This document shows, piece by piece, positions 44,987 to 54,172 of a DNA stretch of 64,000 nt. This DNA is from Brevibacillus panacihumi. Lineage in GTDB: Bacteria > Bacillota > Bacilli > Brevibacillales > Brevibacillaceae. Both the position numbers and the translations under genes were made by a program. The first letter of the stretch is position 1, and the number at the start of each line of letters is the position of its first letter. The DNA lies in contig NZ_RHHT01000002.1 in NCBI RefSeq assembly GCF_003710985.1, positions 62,001 through 126,000 on the forward strand, given 5' to 3'. A model generated the notes under the pieces. That model saw nothing but the letters and a program-made list of their open reading frames with translations, did no database searches and had not been told where the DNA came from.

Positions 44987-45838
44987 TCATACTTCCTTGC
45001 GATAGACACAGACCACCATCTTGACAAAAAATTCGCGCAGTCCGGGCAGTTTGGCCAGCGGCTTCAACTGATTGCGCAATGGAATTTCCCGCTCGTAGAC
45101 GGCTGGCTGAGTAACTCCCTGCTGAATATTCCGGAAGCGTTTGATCGTCATCTGATTGATATAAGAGATTGTCTCCCGTCCATCTGGTCCAGTGCTGAAG
45201 CGGAACGAGATGCGGTCAGCGCCGTCCGGCAGATCGCGAACCAGTTCTTTGTAGGCGCGGATCAGGGCTTGCTCGGGAAAGAAAGCATGCACCCAGGGAA
45301 TTCCGATGGCATCAGACAAATGAGCCCCGTACGGGTGATAGTAGGGCGGAAAATTAATGTAGAGATGCCCGCCCGGCTTGAGCACACGAAAACATTCGGC
45401 AAGCGTTTTCTCCGGCTCGCCGACATGTTCCATCGCGTCGTTCATGATGATCGTGTCAAAGGTGTTGTCGGCAAAGGTCATATTCGCCGCATCGCCAGTC
45501 ATAAAGGACACGACATCCGCCAAGCCTTTCTGCTTGGCAAACTCATTTCCCTCCTCCGCATAGTGGGGGACGATATCGATGCCGATCATTTTTTCGGGTT
45601 TGAAAGTGGCGTAGTAGCAGGTCTTGCCGCCACCGCCACAGCCGATGTCCAGAACCGTCTTGCCTGTAAACATCTGCTCTTGAGAGTGGTAGGGGAGGAA
45701 AAATTGAATCGTCTGGTCCCCTTTTTGAAACTGCCATTCCGTGTAGCTCATCTGCCCGTCGTTCGCCAGGTTAAAGGGATGAACGGGCAGGGGAAAGAGT
45801 CGGTTCAAACCGAGCAACATTTGAGAGGATACGGACAT
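44987..45838 (-). CDS. Class I SAM-dependent methyltransferase
   Basis: 283 residues. The Rossmann SAM site is TVLDIGCGGGGKTCYYATFKP near residues 61-80, GIDIVPHYAEE carries the acidic ribose ligand, and FDTIIMNDAMEHVGEPEKTLAECFRVLKPGGHLYINFPPYYHP is typical of the Methyltransf_11/UbiE-like group. The C-terminal part is specific and unassigned. The gene lies 34 bp after csaB in the same direction and ends in a terminator, so it may methylate a sugar of the wall polymer. That role is inferred from position only. Confidence 0.82.
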   Translation of the reverse strand: MSVSSQMLLGLNRLFPLPVHPFNLANDGQMSYTEWQFQKGDQTIQFFLPYHSQEQMFTGKTVLDIGCGGGGKTCYYATFKPEKMIGIDIVPHYAEEGNEFAKQKGLADVVSFMTGDAANMTFADNTFDTIIMNDAMEHVGEPEKTLAECFRVLKPGGHLYINFPPYYHPYGAHLSDAIGIPWVHAFFPEQALIRAYKELVRDLPDGADRISFRFSTGPDGRETISYINQMTIKRFRNIQQGVTQPAVYEREIPLRNQLKPLAKLPGLREFFVKMVVCVYRKEV

Positions 45839-45872
45839 GTTCCAGACTACCTTCCTTCCTGTTATGATCTCG

Positions 45873-46976
45873 TTATCGCTTTCGGTGCAGTGCCTTCAAG
45901 ACCAGCTCACTGCTCTTCGCAGCTTCTTGTTCCAGCAGAAGCGCTTGGCGTGTGATTGTTTCCCGCTCTTGATCGAGCATCTTCAGCCGTTCCGCCAAAA
46001 GGGTGAGCAGCGAGCTGGCATCCAATTTCGTAATATGGCCGGCGTTGGGCATGCCAGCTCTTTCGACAAAACGATCGATTTTGGGATCGTAGGATATTCC
46101 GGTAAAAGGGATGCGCAGCATGCAAGCGAGAATGAGCGAATGCAGCCGCATGCCGACGACGTAGTCACATTGCTTCAATACGGACATGATATCGTGAAAC
46201 GTGACGGGAACATCGAGAAGCCGGGCTCCCTGCTGCGTCATCTGGTCCATGATTTGTCTGGACGGAGCCAGATCACTGGGGACGTGCATCGGGAGGAACA
46301 ATACATTCCAGCCCTGCTCGACAAACCAGTCTGCGGCCTTTGCCATGCTTTGTTTAAAATGCTGCTCCTGTTTCCAGTCACGTACCGAGATGGCGACAAG
46401 CGGCTTCGAGGCATCCGCAAACATGCCTTCCAAGAGCGTTTTGCCACGCTCGTCCGATATGTCATCCGCCGAGATCGTCAAAGCGGGGTCTGCCGTGACA
46501 TGGATGGGGGCACGCTTCACTCCGCAAGCCTTGAAGTCTTCGCCTGATTCGTGATCGCGTACAGTGATGATATCGACGCGATTGACGACCCGCTTGATCA
46601 TGGAGCGGCTGAGCGACTTCAAGATCGGTCCGAACCCTTGGGCGTAAAAGACGACGGGTTTTCCGAGGAGCTTGGCAATCATGACGATCCCCAGATAGTA
46701 GAGGACGCTGCGGGGACTGGTCACGTCCTGCATCAGGGTTCCTCCCCCCATGACCAACATGTCGCTTCGCTTCAACTCACGGATAATCGTACCCAGGCTC
46801 CAGCGATCATAAGCCTCGATCCCGAACAGCTCGGCGGTACGCTCTGGCGTGTTGGAGAGCACAGCCAGGGAAATATTCGGTTGTTCCCGCACTAGCGAGC
46901 TGATGATGCCGTATAGGACCACATCGTCTCCGGCATTGTTGAAGCCATAGTACCCGGAGATGAGAATTCGCGACAT
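45873..46976 (-). CDS. csaB: Polysaccharide pyruvyl transferase CsaB
   Basis: 367 residues of the CsaB type. It begins ILISGYYGFNNAGDDVVLYGI (the GT-B-like nucleotide/PEP site), has MLVMGGGTLMQDVTSP near 95 and ends with HDIMSVLKQCDYVVGMRLHSLILACMLRIPFTGISYDPKI. CsaB adds a ketal-linked pyruvate from phosphoenolpyruvate to the secondary cell wall polysaccharide, which is what SLH domains of S-layer proteins bind. Its presence is the strongest sign that the surrounding sugar genes make that polymer. It forms a small operon with the methyltransferase. Confidence 0.93.
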   Translation of the reverse strand: MSRILISGYYGFNNAGDDVVLYGIISSLVREQPNISLAVLSNTPERTAELFGIEAYDRWSLGTIIRELKRSDMLVMGGGTLMQDVTSPRSVLYYLGIVMIAKLLGKPVVFYAQGFGPILKSLSRSMIKRVVNRVDIITVRDHESGEDFKACGVKRAPIHVTADPALTISADDISDERGKTLLEGMFADASKPLVAISVRDWKQEQHFKQSMAKAADWFVEQGWNVLFLPMHVPSDLAPSRQIMDQMTQQGARLLDVPVTFHDIMSVLKQCDYVVGMRLHSLILACMLRIPFTGISYDPKIDRFVERAGMPNAGHITKLDASSLLTLLAERLKMLDQERETITRQALLLEQEAAKSSELVLKALHRKR

Positions 46977-47063
46977 GGAGTGAACCTTCTTTCTATATCA
47001 AACGTACAGGAAAAACACATTCTCAAGTATAATCGAGTAAACAATGGGAAGTAAAGCAACCCC

Positions 47064-47180
47064 CTAGCGCAAAAAGAGAATACCCATGGCAAGCATGCCA
47101 ACGCCAAGGATGGCGAAGATGATCATCAGGATCAACATCCCTTTGTTTTTGCGCCGCCGATAAAAGAATTCGTCAAACAT
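47064..47180 (-). CDS. Putative 38-residue membrane peptide
   Basis: ATG at 47180 with GGGAGG six bases upstream, 38 codons and TAG. It begins MFDEFFYRRRKNKG, positively charged and so probably cytoplasmic, and continues as one hydrophobic helix (about 15-36) ending LFLR. I know no named family. The ideal ribosome site and the positive-inside pattern support translation. It lies alone between csaB and the PrmA-like gene, about 85 bp upstream of csaB, so it could be the first gene of the csaB transcript. Confidence 0.6.
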   Translation of the reverse strand: MFDEFFYRRRKNKGMLILMIIFAILGVGMLAMGILFLR

Positions 47181-47303
47181 GAGCAACCTCCCTGCGGTAA
47201 CTGATCCATTCTAGTATCATACCATGCAGCCTATGATCCCGCTATGTGCAGTTGTGAACATGGGAGGAAGAGTATCGGAAACGAAGAAAAGGAGAAGAGG
47301 AAA

Positions 47304-48245
47304 GTGGAGCAAAAATGGTTGAAATACACCTTGCAGGTAGATCAGGAAATCGAGGATGCATTCGTCGCGGAATTATTGGACAGCCCGTATACGTTCGGCT
47401 GGTCGGAGCCGCCGTTTGAGGTGCTGACCACTGAGAACGGCTATGACTTTGCGAAAAATAGTGCAGATGACGTCACCGTCTACGTGTTCGAGCCGATGCA
47501 GCATCAGGAGGAGGAGCATCTGCAGCTCTTGCGGGCGTATCTTGAACGTTGGCCTGGTGCCGTCACGATCCGGGAGGTAGAGCAGGTAGCCGAAGAGAAT
47601 GATTCCTGGAAAGAGGCCTTTCGCGAGGTACAGGTGGGAGAATGGTGGATCGCTCCGACCTGGACGGAGCCGGATCTGTTGAAGGAAGCCCGGAATATTT
47701 TATGGATCGATCCAGGAGCCGCCTTTGGGACAGGCTACCACGGCACAACCCAGGATATTTTGCTTTTCCTTCAGGAGATCCCGGTGGCAGGCAAGGTCGT
47801 AATCGACATTGGCGCGGGCTCCGGCATCCTTTCCTTATACTGTGCCGTCAATGGGGCAAGTCAACCCGTCTACGCCATCGATATCAACCCGCAAAGCGAG
47901 TATCAGATCGAGGTGAATGCCGCAAATAACCAAGTGCCGGAGACAGCCTTGAAGGTTCTCATAGGGGATGCGCTGGAAGAGGCTGTTCGCGAAAATTTGC
48001 CAGAGCAAGCAGACTTGATCCTGCTCAACATCGGGGGAGAGGAAGATGTAGCCATGCTGCCTGTCGTGACAGAGAGAATCGCCGCTGATGGACATGTGCT
48101 CCTGTCCGGAATCGTCGAGTGGAACCGCGAAATGGTCCTGTCTGCATACGAAGGAGCGGGCTTTGAGGTCCTGGGGGAGCGGCGCAGCGAGGAGTGGGTG
48201 ACGCTACTGATGAAAGCATCCGCGAACAAGTACCCGCAATTGTAA
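47304..48245 (+). CDS. PrmA-like methyltransferase (ribosomal protein L11 methyltransferase family)
   Basis: 313 residues from the GTG at 47304, behind GGAGAAGAGGAAA. Starting at 47244 would add 20 charged residues. The N-terminal domain is followed by the SAM domain: LWIDPGAAFGTGYHGTT (about 131-147), VVIDIGAGSGILSLYCAVNGA (about 165-185) and LILLNIGGEEDVAMLP in the NPP-type position. Canonical PrmA has NIL/NP motifs and the GTG-H-T sequence seen here. Divergence from canonical PrmA at the N-terminus means it may act on another protein. Confidence 0.82.
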   Translation: MEQKWLKYTLQVDQEIEDAFVAELLDSPYTFGWSEPPFEVLTTENGYDFAKNSADDVTVYVFEPMQHQEEEHLQLLRAYLERWPGAVTIREVEQVAEENDSWKEAFREVQVGEWWIAPTWTEPDLLKEARNILWIDPGAAFGTGYHGTTQDILLFLQEIPVAGKVVIDIGAGSGILSLYCAVNGASQPVYAIDINPQSEYQIEVNAANNQVPETALKVLIGDALEEAVRENLPEQADLILLNIGGEEDVAMLPVVTERIAADGHVLLSGIVEWNREMVLSAYEGAGFEVLGERRSEEWVTLLMKASANKYPQL

Positions 48246-48290
48246 CCAATAGATGGTAAAATAGGAAAAAACGAAGGAGGGGGAAGCGGA

Positions 48291-49466
48291 ATGGAGCAAG
48301 TCGTCATCGCGGCTGCCGGACGTACACCAATCGGTACGTTTGGCGGGGTATTAAAGGATGTAAGCGCACGAGGCTTGGCGCAGACGGCAGTGCAAGGCGT
48401 GTTGGAGAAGGCTGGACTGGATGGAAGACAGGTAGAGGAAATCATTTTGGGCAACTGCATTCAGCGTACCGATGAACCCAATATCGCCAGGGTCGTCGCC
48501 ATCGATGCTGGTCTGGGCCATGAGGTCACCGGTTTTACGGTCCAGCGCCAATGTGCTTCCGGTATGCAGGCCATTGTCAGTGGAGCATCACAGATTCTGC
48601 TTGGAGAACATGAAATCGTCCTGGCAGGAGGCGTGGAGAGCATGAGCAATGCTCCATACGTCTTGAAAAACGCTCGCTGGGGCAAACGGCTTACGCATGG
48701 AGAGATGACCGACGCGATGTGGGAACTGCTCACCGATCCGCACCACCAGATTTTGATGGGCGAAACAGCGGAGAGACTGGCAGACCGCTATGGCATCACC
48801 CGGGAGGAGCAAGACGAAATCGCCCTGCGCAGCCAGCAAAACGCGATACGTGCCATCGACAGCGGCATTTTTGAAGAAGAAATGATTCCGGTCTCTGTGA
48901 AAAAACGAGGGGAAAGCCTTCTGGTCAGTACCGACGAGCATCCTAGACGGGGAGTCACGATGGAGAGCTTGGCCAAGCTGCGGCCCGGTTTCCGGGAAAA
49001 CGGCACCGTGACGCCGGGAAATTCCTCCGGCCTAAATGACGGCGCTTCCGCTGCCCTGCTGATGAAGGAGAGCAAAGCGAAGGAGCTCGGCATCGAACCG
49101 CTCGGGAGCATCCTCTCTTGGGCTGTTGCAGGCGTAGAGCCTGACCTGATGGGGTACGGTCCAGTACCAGCCGTTCAAAAGGCGCTGGCAAAGGCCGGCC
49201 TCACGCTGGCAGACATCGACCTGATCGAGGTGAACGAAGCATTCGCCGCGCAGTATTTGGCTGTCGAAAAACTGCTCGGATTGCCGCGCGAGATCACGAA
49301 TGTAAATGGCAGCGGGATCGCACTCGGCCATCCTGTCGGCTCGACGGGCTGCCGCATTGTCGTGACACTGCTGCATGAGATGAAACGGCGCCAGGTGAAG
49401 CGCGGGCTGGCTGCCCTCTGCGTAGGCGGCGGCATGGGCATGGCCCTGATTGTGGAACGTCCCTGA
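48291..49466 (+). CDS. Acetyl-CoA C-acyltransferase (thiolase)
   Basis: 391 residues, a normal thiolase length. The nucleophile is Cys88 ([10 protein letters not shown]), the second site is NEAFAAQYL near 321 and the third is [16 protein letters not shown], with the catalytic His. Cys in ALCVGGGMG (about 380) is the general acid. It catalyses acetoacetyl-CoA formation or the last step of beta-oxidation. GAAGGAGGGGGAAGCGG precedes the ATG. It is separate from the fad genes, with a terminator behind it. Confidence 0.92.
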   Translation: MEQVVIAAAGRTPIGTFGGVLKDVSARGLAQTAVQGVLEKAGLDGRQVEEIILGNCIQRTDEPNIARVVAIDAGLGHEVTGFTVQRQCASGMQAIVSGASQILLGEHEIVLAGGVESMSNAPYVLKNARWGKRLTHGEMTDAMWELLTDPHHQILMGETAERLADRYGITREEQDEIALRSQQNAIRAIDSGIFEEEMIPVSVKKRGESLLVSTDEHPRRGVTMESLAKLRPGFRENGTVTPGNSSGLNDGASAALLMKESKAKELGIEPLGSILSWAVAGVEPDLMGYGPVPAVQKALAKAGLTLADIDLIEVNEAFAAQYLAVEKLLGLPREITNVNGSGIALGHPVGSTGCRIVVTLLHEMKRRQVKRGLAALCVGGGMGMALIVERP

Positions 49467-49509
49467 ATCCAGCAGGTTTAAACCAGATCTCATCCGTTAA
49501 AACTGGAAA

Positions 49510-49551
49510 CAAGTCCCTGTCCAAGCTTCTGCCTGACAGGGACTTGCTTTT
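49510..49551 (+). terminator. Intrinsic terminator after the thiolase gene
   Basis: CAAGTCCCTGTC (49510-49521) pairs with GACAGGGACTTG (49535-49546), followed by CTTTT. Confidence 0.8.
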
Positions 49552-49569
49552 ACGGGGGAGGTCACGCAC

Positions 49570-50562
49570 GTGTTCAATCAATCCTTTTTCAAACGGTATG
49601 GAAAACAAATTGCCTTTCATCTGGTATCCTGGTGCATTCTTCTCTTGCTTGCAGCCGTCGCGTATACAGTGATGGAGTACAGGCAGCTCGCCGAAAAATG
49701 GTACATGCCGATAGACGGACAGGTTCAAGATTCGCCAAAAGCCAACCCGCAACCATTACCGCCTCGCTCTCTGGCTTCTGCCACTACCCCGATGAAGCCG
49801 TTCGTCGCGCTGATCTTGGGAATCGACAGCAGAGACGGCGAGGCTGCACGCTCAGACACCATCATGCTGGCAGCGATCCACCCGGCCAAGCAATCCGCCT
49901 ATCTGATCTCGATTCCGCGCGACAGCTACCTGAACATCCCGGGGCGCGGGTATGACAAGGTGAACCACGCGATGGCCTTTGGAGGTCCCAAGCTGGTCAA
50001 GCAATCCCTGGAGCAATTCCTGGGCATCGAGATCTCGCGGTATGTGACGGTAGATTTCGAAGGCTTTCGCAAGGCGGTCGATGAGCTGGGAGGAGTCGCG
50101 ATCGATGTGAAAAAACGGATGAAATACAGTGACCCCAGCGATGATACCTTCATCGATTTGCAGCCCGGCTTGCAGAGACTTACGGGCGAGCAGGCGCTGG
50201 ATTACGCCCGCTATCGCAAAAGCGACCTAGGCAAAGAGGACAGCGACTACCAGCGGATCGAACGGCAGCAGGAGATTATGGAAGCGTTGGTCTCGAAGGG
50301 GACTTCTCCCGAGGTATTGCCCAAAATGCACAGCCTGCTTGCGATCATGGGCGACCACGTCAAAATGGATTTGACCGAGGGCGAGATCGCCTCGCTGCTG
50401 TTCTCCTTCTCAGATCCGAAAGACAATCTGCTCAAGACCGATACCTTGATCGGAAGAGATGAGAGAATCTGGCACAACGGTGTGCTGGGCTGGTACCATT
50501 TAGTCCCGTCTGCCGAGAGAGAGCGGGTTCAGCAGCAAATCAGGCAGGTTTTATCGCCTTGA
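49570..50562 (+). CDS. LytR-CpsA-Psr (LCP) family glycopolymer transferase
   Basis: 330 residues. GTG at 49570 behind GGGGGAGG. One N-terminal membrane helix (about 15-36), then an extracytoplasmic LCP domain: LILGIDSRDGEAARSDTIMLA near 80-100, LISIPRDSYLNIPG near 112-125 and DYARYRKSDLGKEDSDYQRIERQQ near 215-238, containing the Arg and Asp residues that bind polyprenyl pyrophosphate and Mg2+. LCP enzymes attach wall teichoic acid or secondary polysaccharide to peptidoglycan. It lies at the right end of the wall-polysaccharide block. Confidence 0.92.
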   Translation: MFNQSFFKRYGKQIAFHLVSWCILLLLAAVAYTVMEYRQLAEKWYMPIDGQVQDSPKANPQPLPPRSLASATTPMKPFVALILGIDSRDGEAARSDTIMLAAIHPAKQSAYLISIPRDSYLNIPGRGYDKVNHAMAFGGPKLVKQSLEQFLGIEISRYVTVDFEGFRKAVDELGGVAIDVKKRMKYSDPSDDTFIDLQPGLQRLTGEQALDYARYRKSDLGKEDSDYQRIERQQEIMEALVSKGTSPEVLPKMHSLLAIMGDHVKMDLTEGEIASLLFSFSDPKDNLLKTDTLIGRDERIWHNGVLGWYHLVPSAERERVQQQIRQVLSP

Positions 50563-50577
50563 CTCATAAAAAAATAG

Positions 50578-50613
50578 GAAGGGAGGCGAGATTTGCACCG
50601 CTTCCCTTCTTTA
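50578..50613 (+). terminator. Intrinsic terminator after the LCP gene
   Basis: GAAGGGAGGCG (50578-50588) pairs with CGCTTCCCTTC (50599-50609, one wobble), followed by TTT. Confidence 0.8.
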
Positions 50614-50648
50614 CATTTCAGAAAAAATTTCCATATCGAAACATTTTG

Positions 50649-50678
50649 TTGGAAAATTAACTATTTTTCGAATAGAAT
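50649..50678 (+). promoter_or_regulatory. Sigma-A-like promoter of lcfA
   Basis: TTGGAA (50649-50654), 18 bp and TAGAAT (50673-50678). No FadR operator was found close to it, in contrast to fadR. Confidence 0.5.
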
Positions 50679-50750
50679 GGGTACTAGGAAGAGGTTATGA
50701 ATGCTGAGCATACGGGACGGCAAGGCCATTACGCGATGGAGGGATAACCC

Positions 50751-52451
50751 ATGTCAAATGCCAAGCCTTGGATTGCCAGTTACCCACCCGAAACTGCCCC
50801 GTCATTGGAATACCCCCGTGTTTCATTGACGCATTTTCTGGAGCAGTCAGCAGCTACATATCCCGATAACAATGCTGTTTATTTTATGGGAAAGCGGATT
50901 ACGTATCGTGAGCTGTTGGATTTGTCGTACGAGTTTGCCAACGGACTGATCAAGCGCGGCGTGAAAAAAGGCGACCGAGTCGCCATTATGCTGCCTAATA
51001 TTCCGCAAACGGTGATCAGCTACTACGGTGCCCTGTTTGCTGGAGCGACCGTCGTGATGACCAATCCCCTCTATACCGAGCGGGAGCTCATTCATCAGCT
51101 AAACGACTCCGGGGCAGAGACGATCATCACACTGGACCTGCTGTACAAACGCGTCACTTCCGTTCGTTCTTCGACCCCGCTGAAAAGACTCATCATTACC
51201 AGCATCGGCGATTATCTTCCTTTTTTCAAAAGGATGCTGTATCCGCTGGTGCAAAAAAAAGACGGGCACAATCCGCAAGTCATGTACGGCAGCGATGTTG
51301 AGCCTTTTCTTTCCGTGCTAAAAGAAAGCGCTAACAATCCGGTGAAAATAGAGGTTGATCCCGAGCATGACATCGCCTTGCTGCAATACACCGGAGGCAC
51401 AACAGGCGTCGCCAAAGGCGTCATGTTGACGCATGCCAATCTGATCGCCAATGCCGTGCAGTGCAAAGCCGTTTTATACAAGCTGAAGATGGGAAGCGAG
51501 CGCATTCTCGGCGCTTTGCCGCTCTTTCACGTTTATGGCATGACGACCGTCATGAACAAAGGCATTTCCATCGCAGCAGAAATCATACTCGTACCCAAAT
51601 TCGACGTAAAGCAGATGCTGGAGTTGATCAGCAAGACCAAGCCGACTTTGTTCCCCGGAGCACCGACCATGTACATCGGACTGATCAACCATCCCGATCT
51701 GCAAAAATATGATTTGTCATCCATTGAAGCATGTGTAAGCGGTTCTGCGCCCTTGCCGGTAGAAGTGCAAAATCGTTTCGAGGAGCTGACGGGCGGCAAG
51801 CTGGTCGAGGGTTACGGCTTGACCGAAGCTTCCCCTGTTACACACTCCAATCCCATCTGGGGCAAGAGCATCACAGGCAGCATCGGTTTGCCCTGGCCGG
51901 ATACGGACAGCTGCATTCTCGACCCTAGCACAGGAGAAGAGCTTCCCACTGGCCAAATCGGCGAACTGGCTGTCAAAGGCCCGCAGGTCATGGTCGGCTA
52001 TTGGAATCGTCCGGAGGATACGGCTGCGATCCTCAAGGATGGGTGGCTTCTGACTGGCGACATGGGATACATGGATGAAGACGGGTATTTTTATATTGTA
52101 GATCGAAAAAAGGACATGATCATCGCTGGCGGCTTCAACATCTATCCGCGTGAAGTGGAAGAGGTATTGTTCGAGCATCCGGCTGTTCAGGAAGCTGCGG
52201 TCATCGGTGTGCCAGACCCGTATCGCGGGGAAACAGTCAAGGCCTTCGTCGTTTTGAAGCAGGGGATGGAGGTCAGTGAGGAAGAGTTGGAGAAGCATTG
52301 CCGAGAAAAGCTGGCAGCCTACAAGATTCCTCGTCTGTACGAATTCCGCAGTGAATTGCCGAAAACGATGGTGGGCAAAGTGCTGAGACGCCAGCTCCAG
52401 GAAGAGGACAAAAAACGAAGAGAAGCTGAGGAGCAGATCAAAACCAGCTAA
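50751..52451 (+). CDS. lcfA: Long-chain fatty acid-CoA ligase
   Basis: 566 residues of the ANL superfamily. The P-loop is YTGGTTGVAKGVMLTH near 205-220. Further motifs are LPLFHVYGMTTVM, GYGLTEASPVTHSNP near 355, WLLTGDMGYMDEDGYFYIVDRKKDMIIAGGFNIYPREVE near 435-475 and the C-terminal lysine LPKTMVGKVLRRQL. It activates fatty acids to acyl-CoA for beta-oxidation, at the inner face of the membrane. B. subtilis has the same order lcfA-fadR-fadB-etfB-etfA. Here a terminator separates lcfA from fadR. Confidence 0.95.
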   Translation: MSNAKPWIASYPPETAPSLEYPRVSLTHFLEQSAATYPDNNAVYFMGKRITYRELLDLSYEFANGLIKRGVKKGDRVAIMLPNIPQTVISYYGALFAGATVVMTNPLYTERELIHQLNDSGAETIITLDLLYKRVTSVRSSTPLKRLIITSIGDYLPFFKRMLYPLVQKKDGHNPQVMYGSDVEPFLSVLKESANNPVKIEVDPEHDIALLQYTGGTTGVAKGVMLTHANLIANAVQCKAVLYKLKMGSERILGALPLFHVYGMTTVMNKGISIAAEIILVPKFDVKQMLELISKTKPTLFPGAPTMYIGLINHPDLQKYDLSSIEACVSGSAPLPVEVQNRFEELTGGKLVEGYGLTEASPVTHSNPIWGKSITGSIGLPWPDTDSCILDPSTGEELPTGQIGELAVKGPQVMVGYWNRPEDTAAILKDGWLLTGDMGYMDEDGYFYIVDRKKDMIIAGGFNIYPREVEEVLFEHPAVQEAAVIGVPDPYRGETVKAFVVLKQGMEVSEEELEKHCREKLAAYKIPRLYEFRSELPKTMVGKVLRRQLQEEDKKRREAEEQIKTS

Positions 52452-52461
52452 ATGGATTGAC

Positions 52462-52496
52462 AAGACTGTTTTCTTACAGGAAGACGGTCTTTTTTG
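52462..52496 (+). terminator. Intrinsic terminator after lcfA
   Basis: AAGACTGTTTTC pairs with GAAGACGGTCTT (with wobble and mismatch) and a T run follows at 52490-52496, so lcfA and fadR are separate units. Confidence 0.75.
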
Positions 52497-52563
52497 TATT
52501 TTTGAAAAATGACCGATTGCTTAGGATTGACGCCGGAAAAGAAGTATAATACACTTATTATTG

Positions 52564-52581
52564 TGAATGAATGATCATTCA
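52564..52581. promoter_or_regulatory. FadR operator
   Basis: TGAATGAATGATCATTCA, an 18-base palindrome that fits the B. subtilis FadR consensus TGAATGAMTANTCATTCA except for G in place of A at one centre position. It lies about 14 bp downstream of a TATAAT (52545-52550, poor -35) and 37 bp upstream of the fadR start, so FadR should repress its own transcription unit until long-chain acyl-CoA releases it. Confidence 0.85.
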
Positions 52582-52617
52582 TTTTATCATCGGTGCGAGT
52601 AAAACGTGGAGGTACAT

Positions 52618-53205
52618 ATGGCAAAAAAAACGGGGGAAAAGTATCAAGCCATTATCGATGCTGCGGTTCGCGTCATCGCCAGGCAGGGCTACCACAATGC
52701 CCAGGTTTCCAAAATAGCCAAAGAAGCGAAGGTGGCGGACGGTACGATCTACCTCTACTTCGAAAACAAAGATGATATTCTTATCTCCTTGTTTAACGAA
52801 AAGATGGGGAATTTTATCGAAACATGCAGAGCACGCATCTCGGAAGCGACGTCGGCGGAGCAGAAGCTATTTGTTCTCGTTCATGCGCATTTCAGCCAGC
52901 TTTCCCAGGATCATGAATTGGCGATGGTGACACAAATTGAACTCCGCCAATCCAATCCGATAATCAGCGAGGGCATCGGGAACGTCATGAAGCAGTATTT
53001 TTCGCTGATTGACGAGGTCATTCGCGAGGGGATGGAGTCTGGGATGTTCCGTCCTGATCTCGATGTGCGCTTGGCGCGAAAAATGATTTTCGGCACGCTG
53101 GACGAAGTGACGACAGCTTGGGTCATGAAACAGTGCAAGTACGATCTTGTCTCCTATGTTCACCCCATTCATAATCTCTTCCTGCACGGTTTGATGGGGA
53201 AATAG
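52618..53205 (+). CDS. fadR: TetR-family repressor of fatty acid degradation FadR
   Basis: 195 residues from the ATG at 52618 with GGAGGTACAT upstream, close to the length of B. subtilis FadR. The TetR HTH is in AIIDAAVRVIARQGYHNAQVSKIAKEAKVADGTIYLYFENKDD (about residues 10-52). The C-terminal ligand domain binds long-chain acyl-CoA. A consensus operator in front of the gene and the neighbouring lcfA, fadB and etfBA support the assignment. Confidence 0.93.
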   Translation: MAKKTGEKYQAIIDAAVRVIARQGYHNAQVSKIAKEAKVADGTIYLYFENKDDILISLFNEKMGNFIETCRARISEATSAEQKLFVLVHAHFSQLSQDHELAMVTQIELRQSNPIISEGIGNVMKQYFSLIDEVIREGMESGMFRPDLDVRLARKMIFGTLDEVTTAWVMKQCKYDLVSYVHPIHNLFLHGLMGK

Positions 53206-53316
53206 GAAAGAAAAGCTTTTGTTGCATACGTACCTTTGCTACAATAAAAGTGCAAAACTGAGCGACCGTTCGGAGGATGGTTGTTCCTTCATTTTTGATA
53301 GAGTGGAGGGTGAGAG

Positions 53317-54090
53317 ATGACTGCACATTGGAATGTACAGGTGGAAGACCGCATTGCGCTCGTTACGATCAACAATCCTCCAGCCAATGCATTGAGCAGA
53401 AAGGTGCTGGAGGAGCTGCAGGAGCTGTTGGGGCAGTGGGAAGCGGATCCTGCCATCAAGGCGGTTGTCCTGACGGGAGAAGGCAGGTTTTTCATTGCGG
53501 GCGCAGATATTAAAGAATTTACGCAGATGGATGCGGAGGATGCGAAAGCAGCTTCCAAACTGGGACAAGATTTGTTTACCCGAATGGAAACCTTTCCAAA
53601 GCCCATTATTGCTGCGATTAACGGCCCTTGCCTGGGCGGCGGTCTGGAACTGGCGATGGCTTGCCACATCCGTTTGGCTGCGGTGGAAGCAAGGCTCGGC
53701 CTGCCGGAACTGAATCTTGGACTGATCCCTGGCTACGGCGGGACTCAGCGTTTGCCTCGTCTGGTAGGCAAAGGTCGGGCGACGCAGATGATCCTCACAT
53801 CCGAAATGATCGATGGAGTAGAGGCGCATCGCATCGGATTGGCGGAAGCCGTCTACCCGGTCGAGCAATTGTTGGAGGAAGCGAAAAAACTGGCAACAGT
53901 CATCGTGAACAAGAGCGCTGTGACCGTCAAGCTGGCTTTGGAGGCAATCCACGCTGCTGGCACGCTCTCTGCCGAAGAAGGCATGGAGAGAGAAGCCAAG
54001 CTGTTCGGTGAAGCATTTGCTACGGAAGACGTCCGGGAAGGCGTAGCTGCTTTTATAGAAAAACGCAAGCCGCAATTTTCTGACCGTTGA
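53317..54090 (+). CDS. fadB: Enoyl-CoA hydratase
   Basis: 257 residues of the crotonase fold. Oxyanion hole and motif: INNPPANALSRKV near the N-terminus, GRFFIAGADIKEF near 64-76 and GPCLGGGLELAMACHIRLAA near 104-123. The catalytic pair of Glu residues corresponds to the E in GGLELA and the E in GLPELNLGLIPGYGGTQRLPRL. It hydrates 2-enoyl-CoA. GGAGGG precedes the ATG. In B. subtilis the same gene is called fadB (ysiB). Confidence 0.92.
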   Translation: MTAHWNVQVEDRIALVTINNPPANALSRKVLEELQELLGQWEADPAIKAVVLTGEGRFFIAGADIKEFTQMDAEDAKAASKLGQDLFTRMETFPKPIIAAINGPCLGGGLELAMACHIRLAAVEARLGLPELNLGLIPGYGGTQRLPRLVGKGRATQMILTSEMIDGVEAHRIGLAEAVYPVEQLLEEAKKLATVIVNKSAVTVKLALEAIHAAGTLSAEEGMEREAKLFGEAFATEDVREGVAAFIEKRKPQFSDR

Positions 54091-54172
54091 CGAACGACGA
54101 TAGAGAGAAGGAAAGAAATGGTTTGCCTCATCAGCCATTTCGCGGTAGCATTTCGACTAAGGAGGGGTCCTC

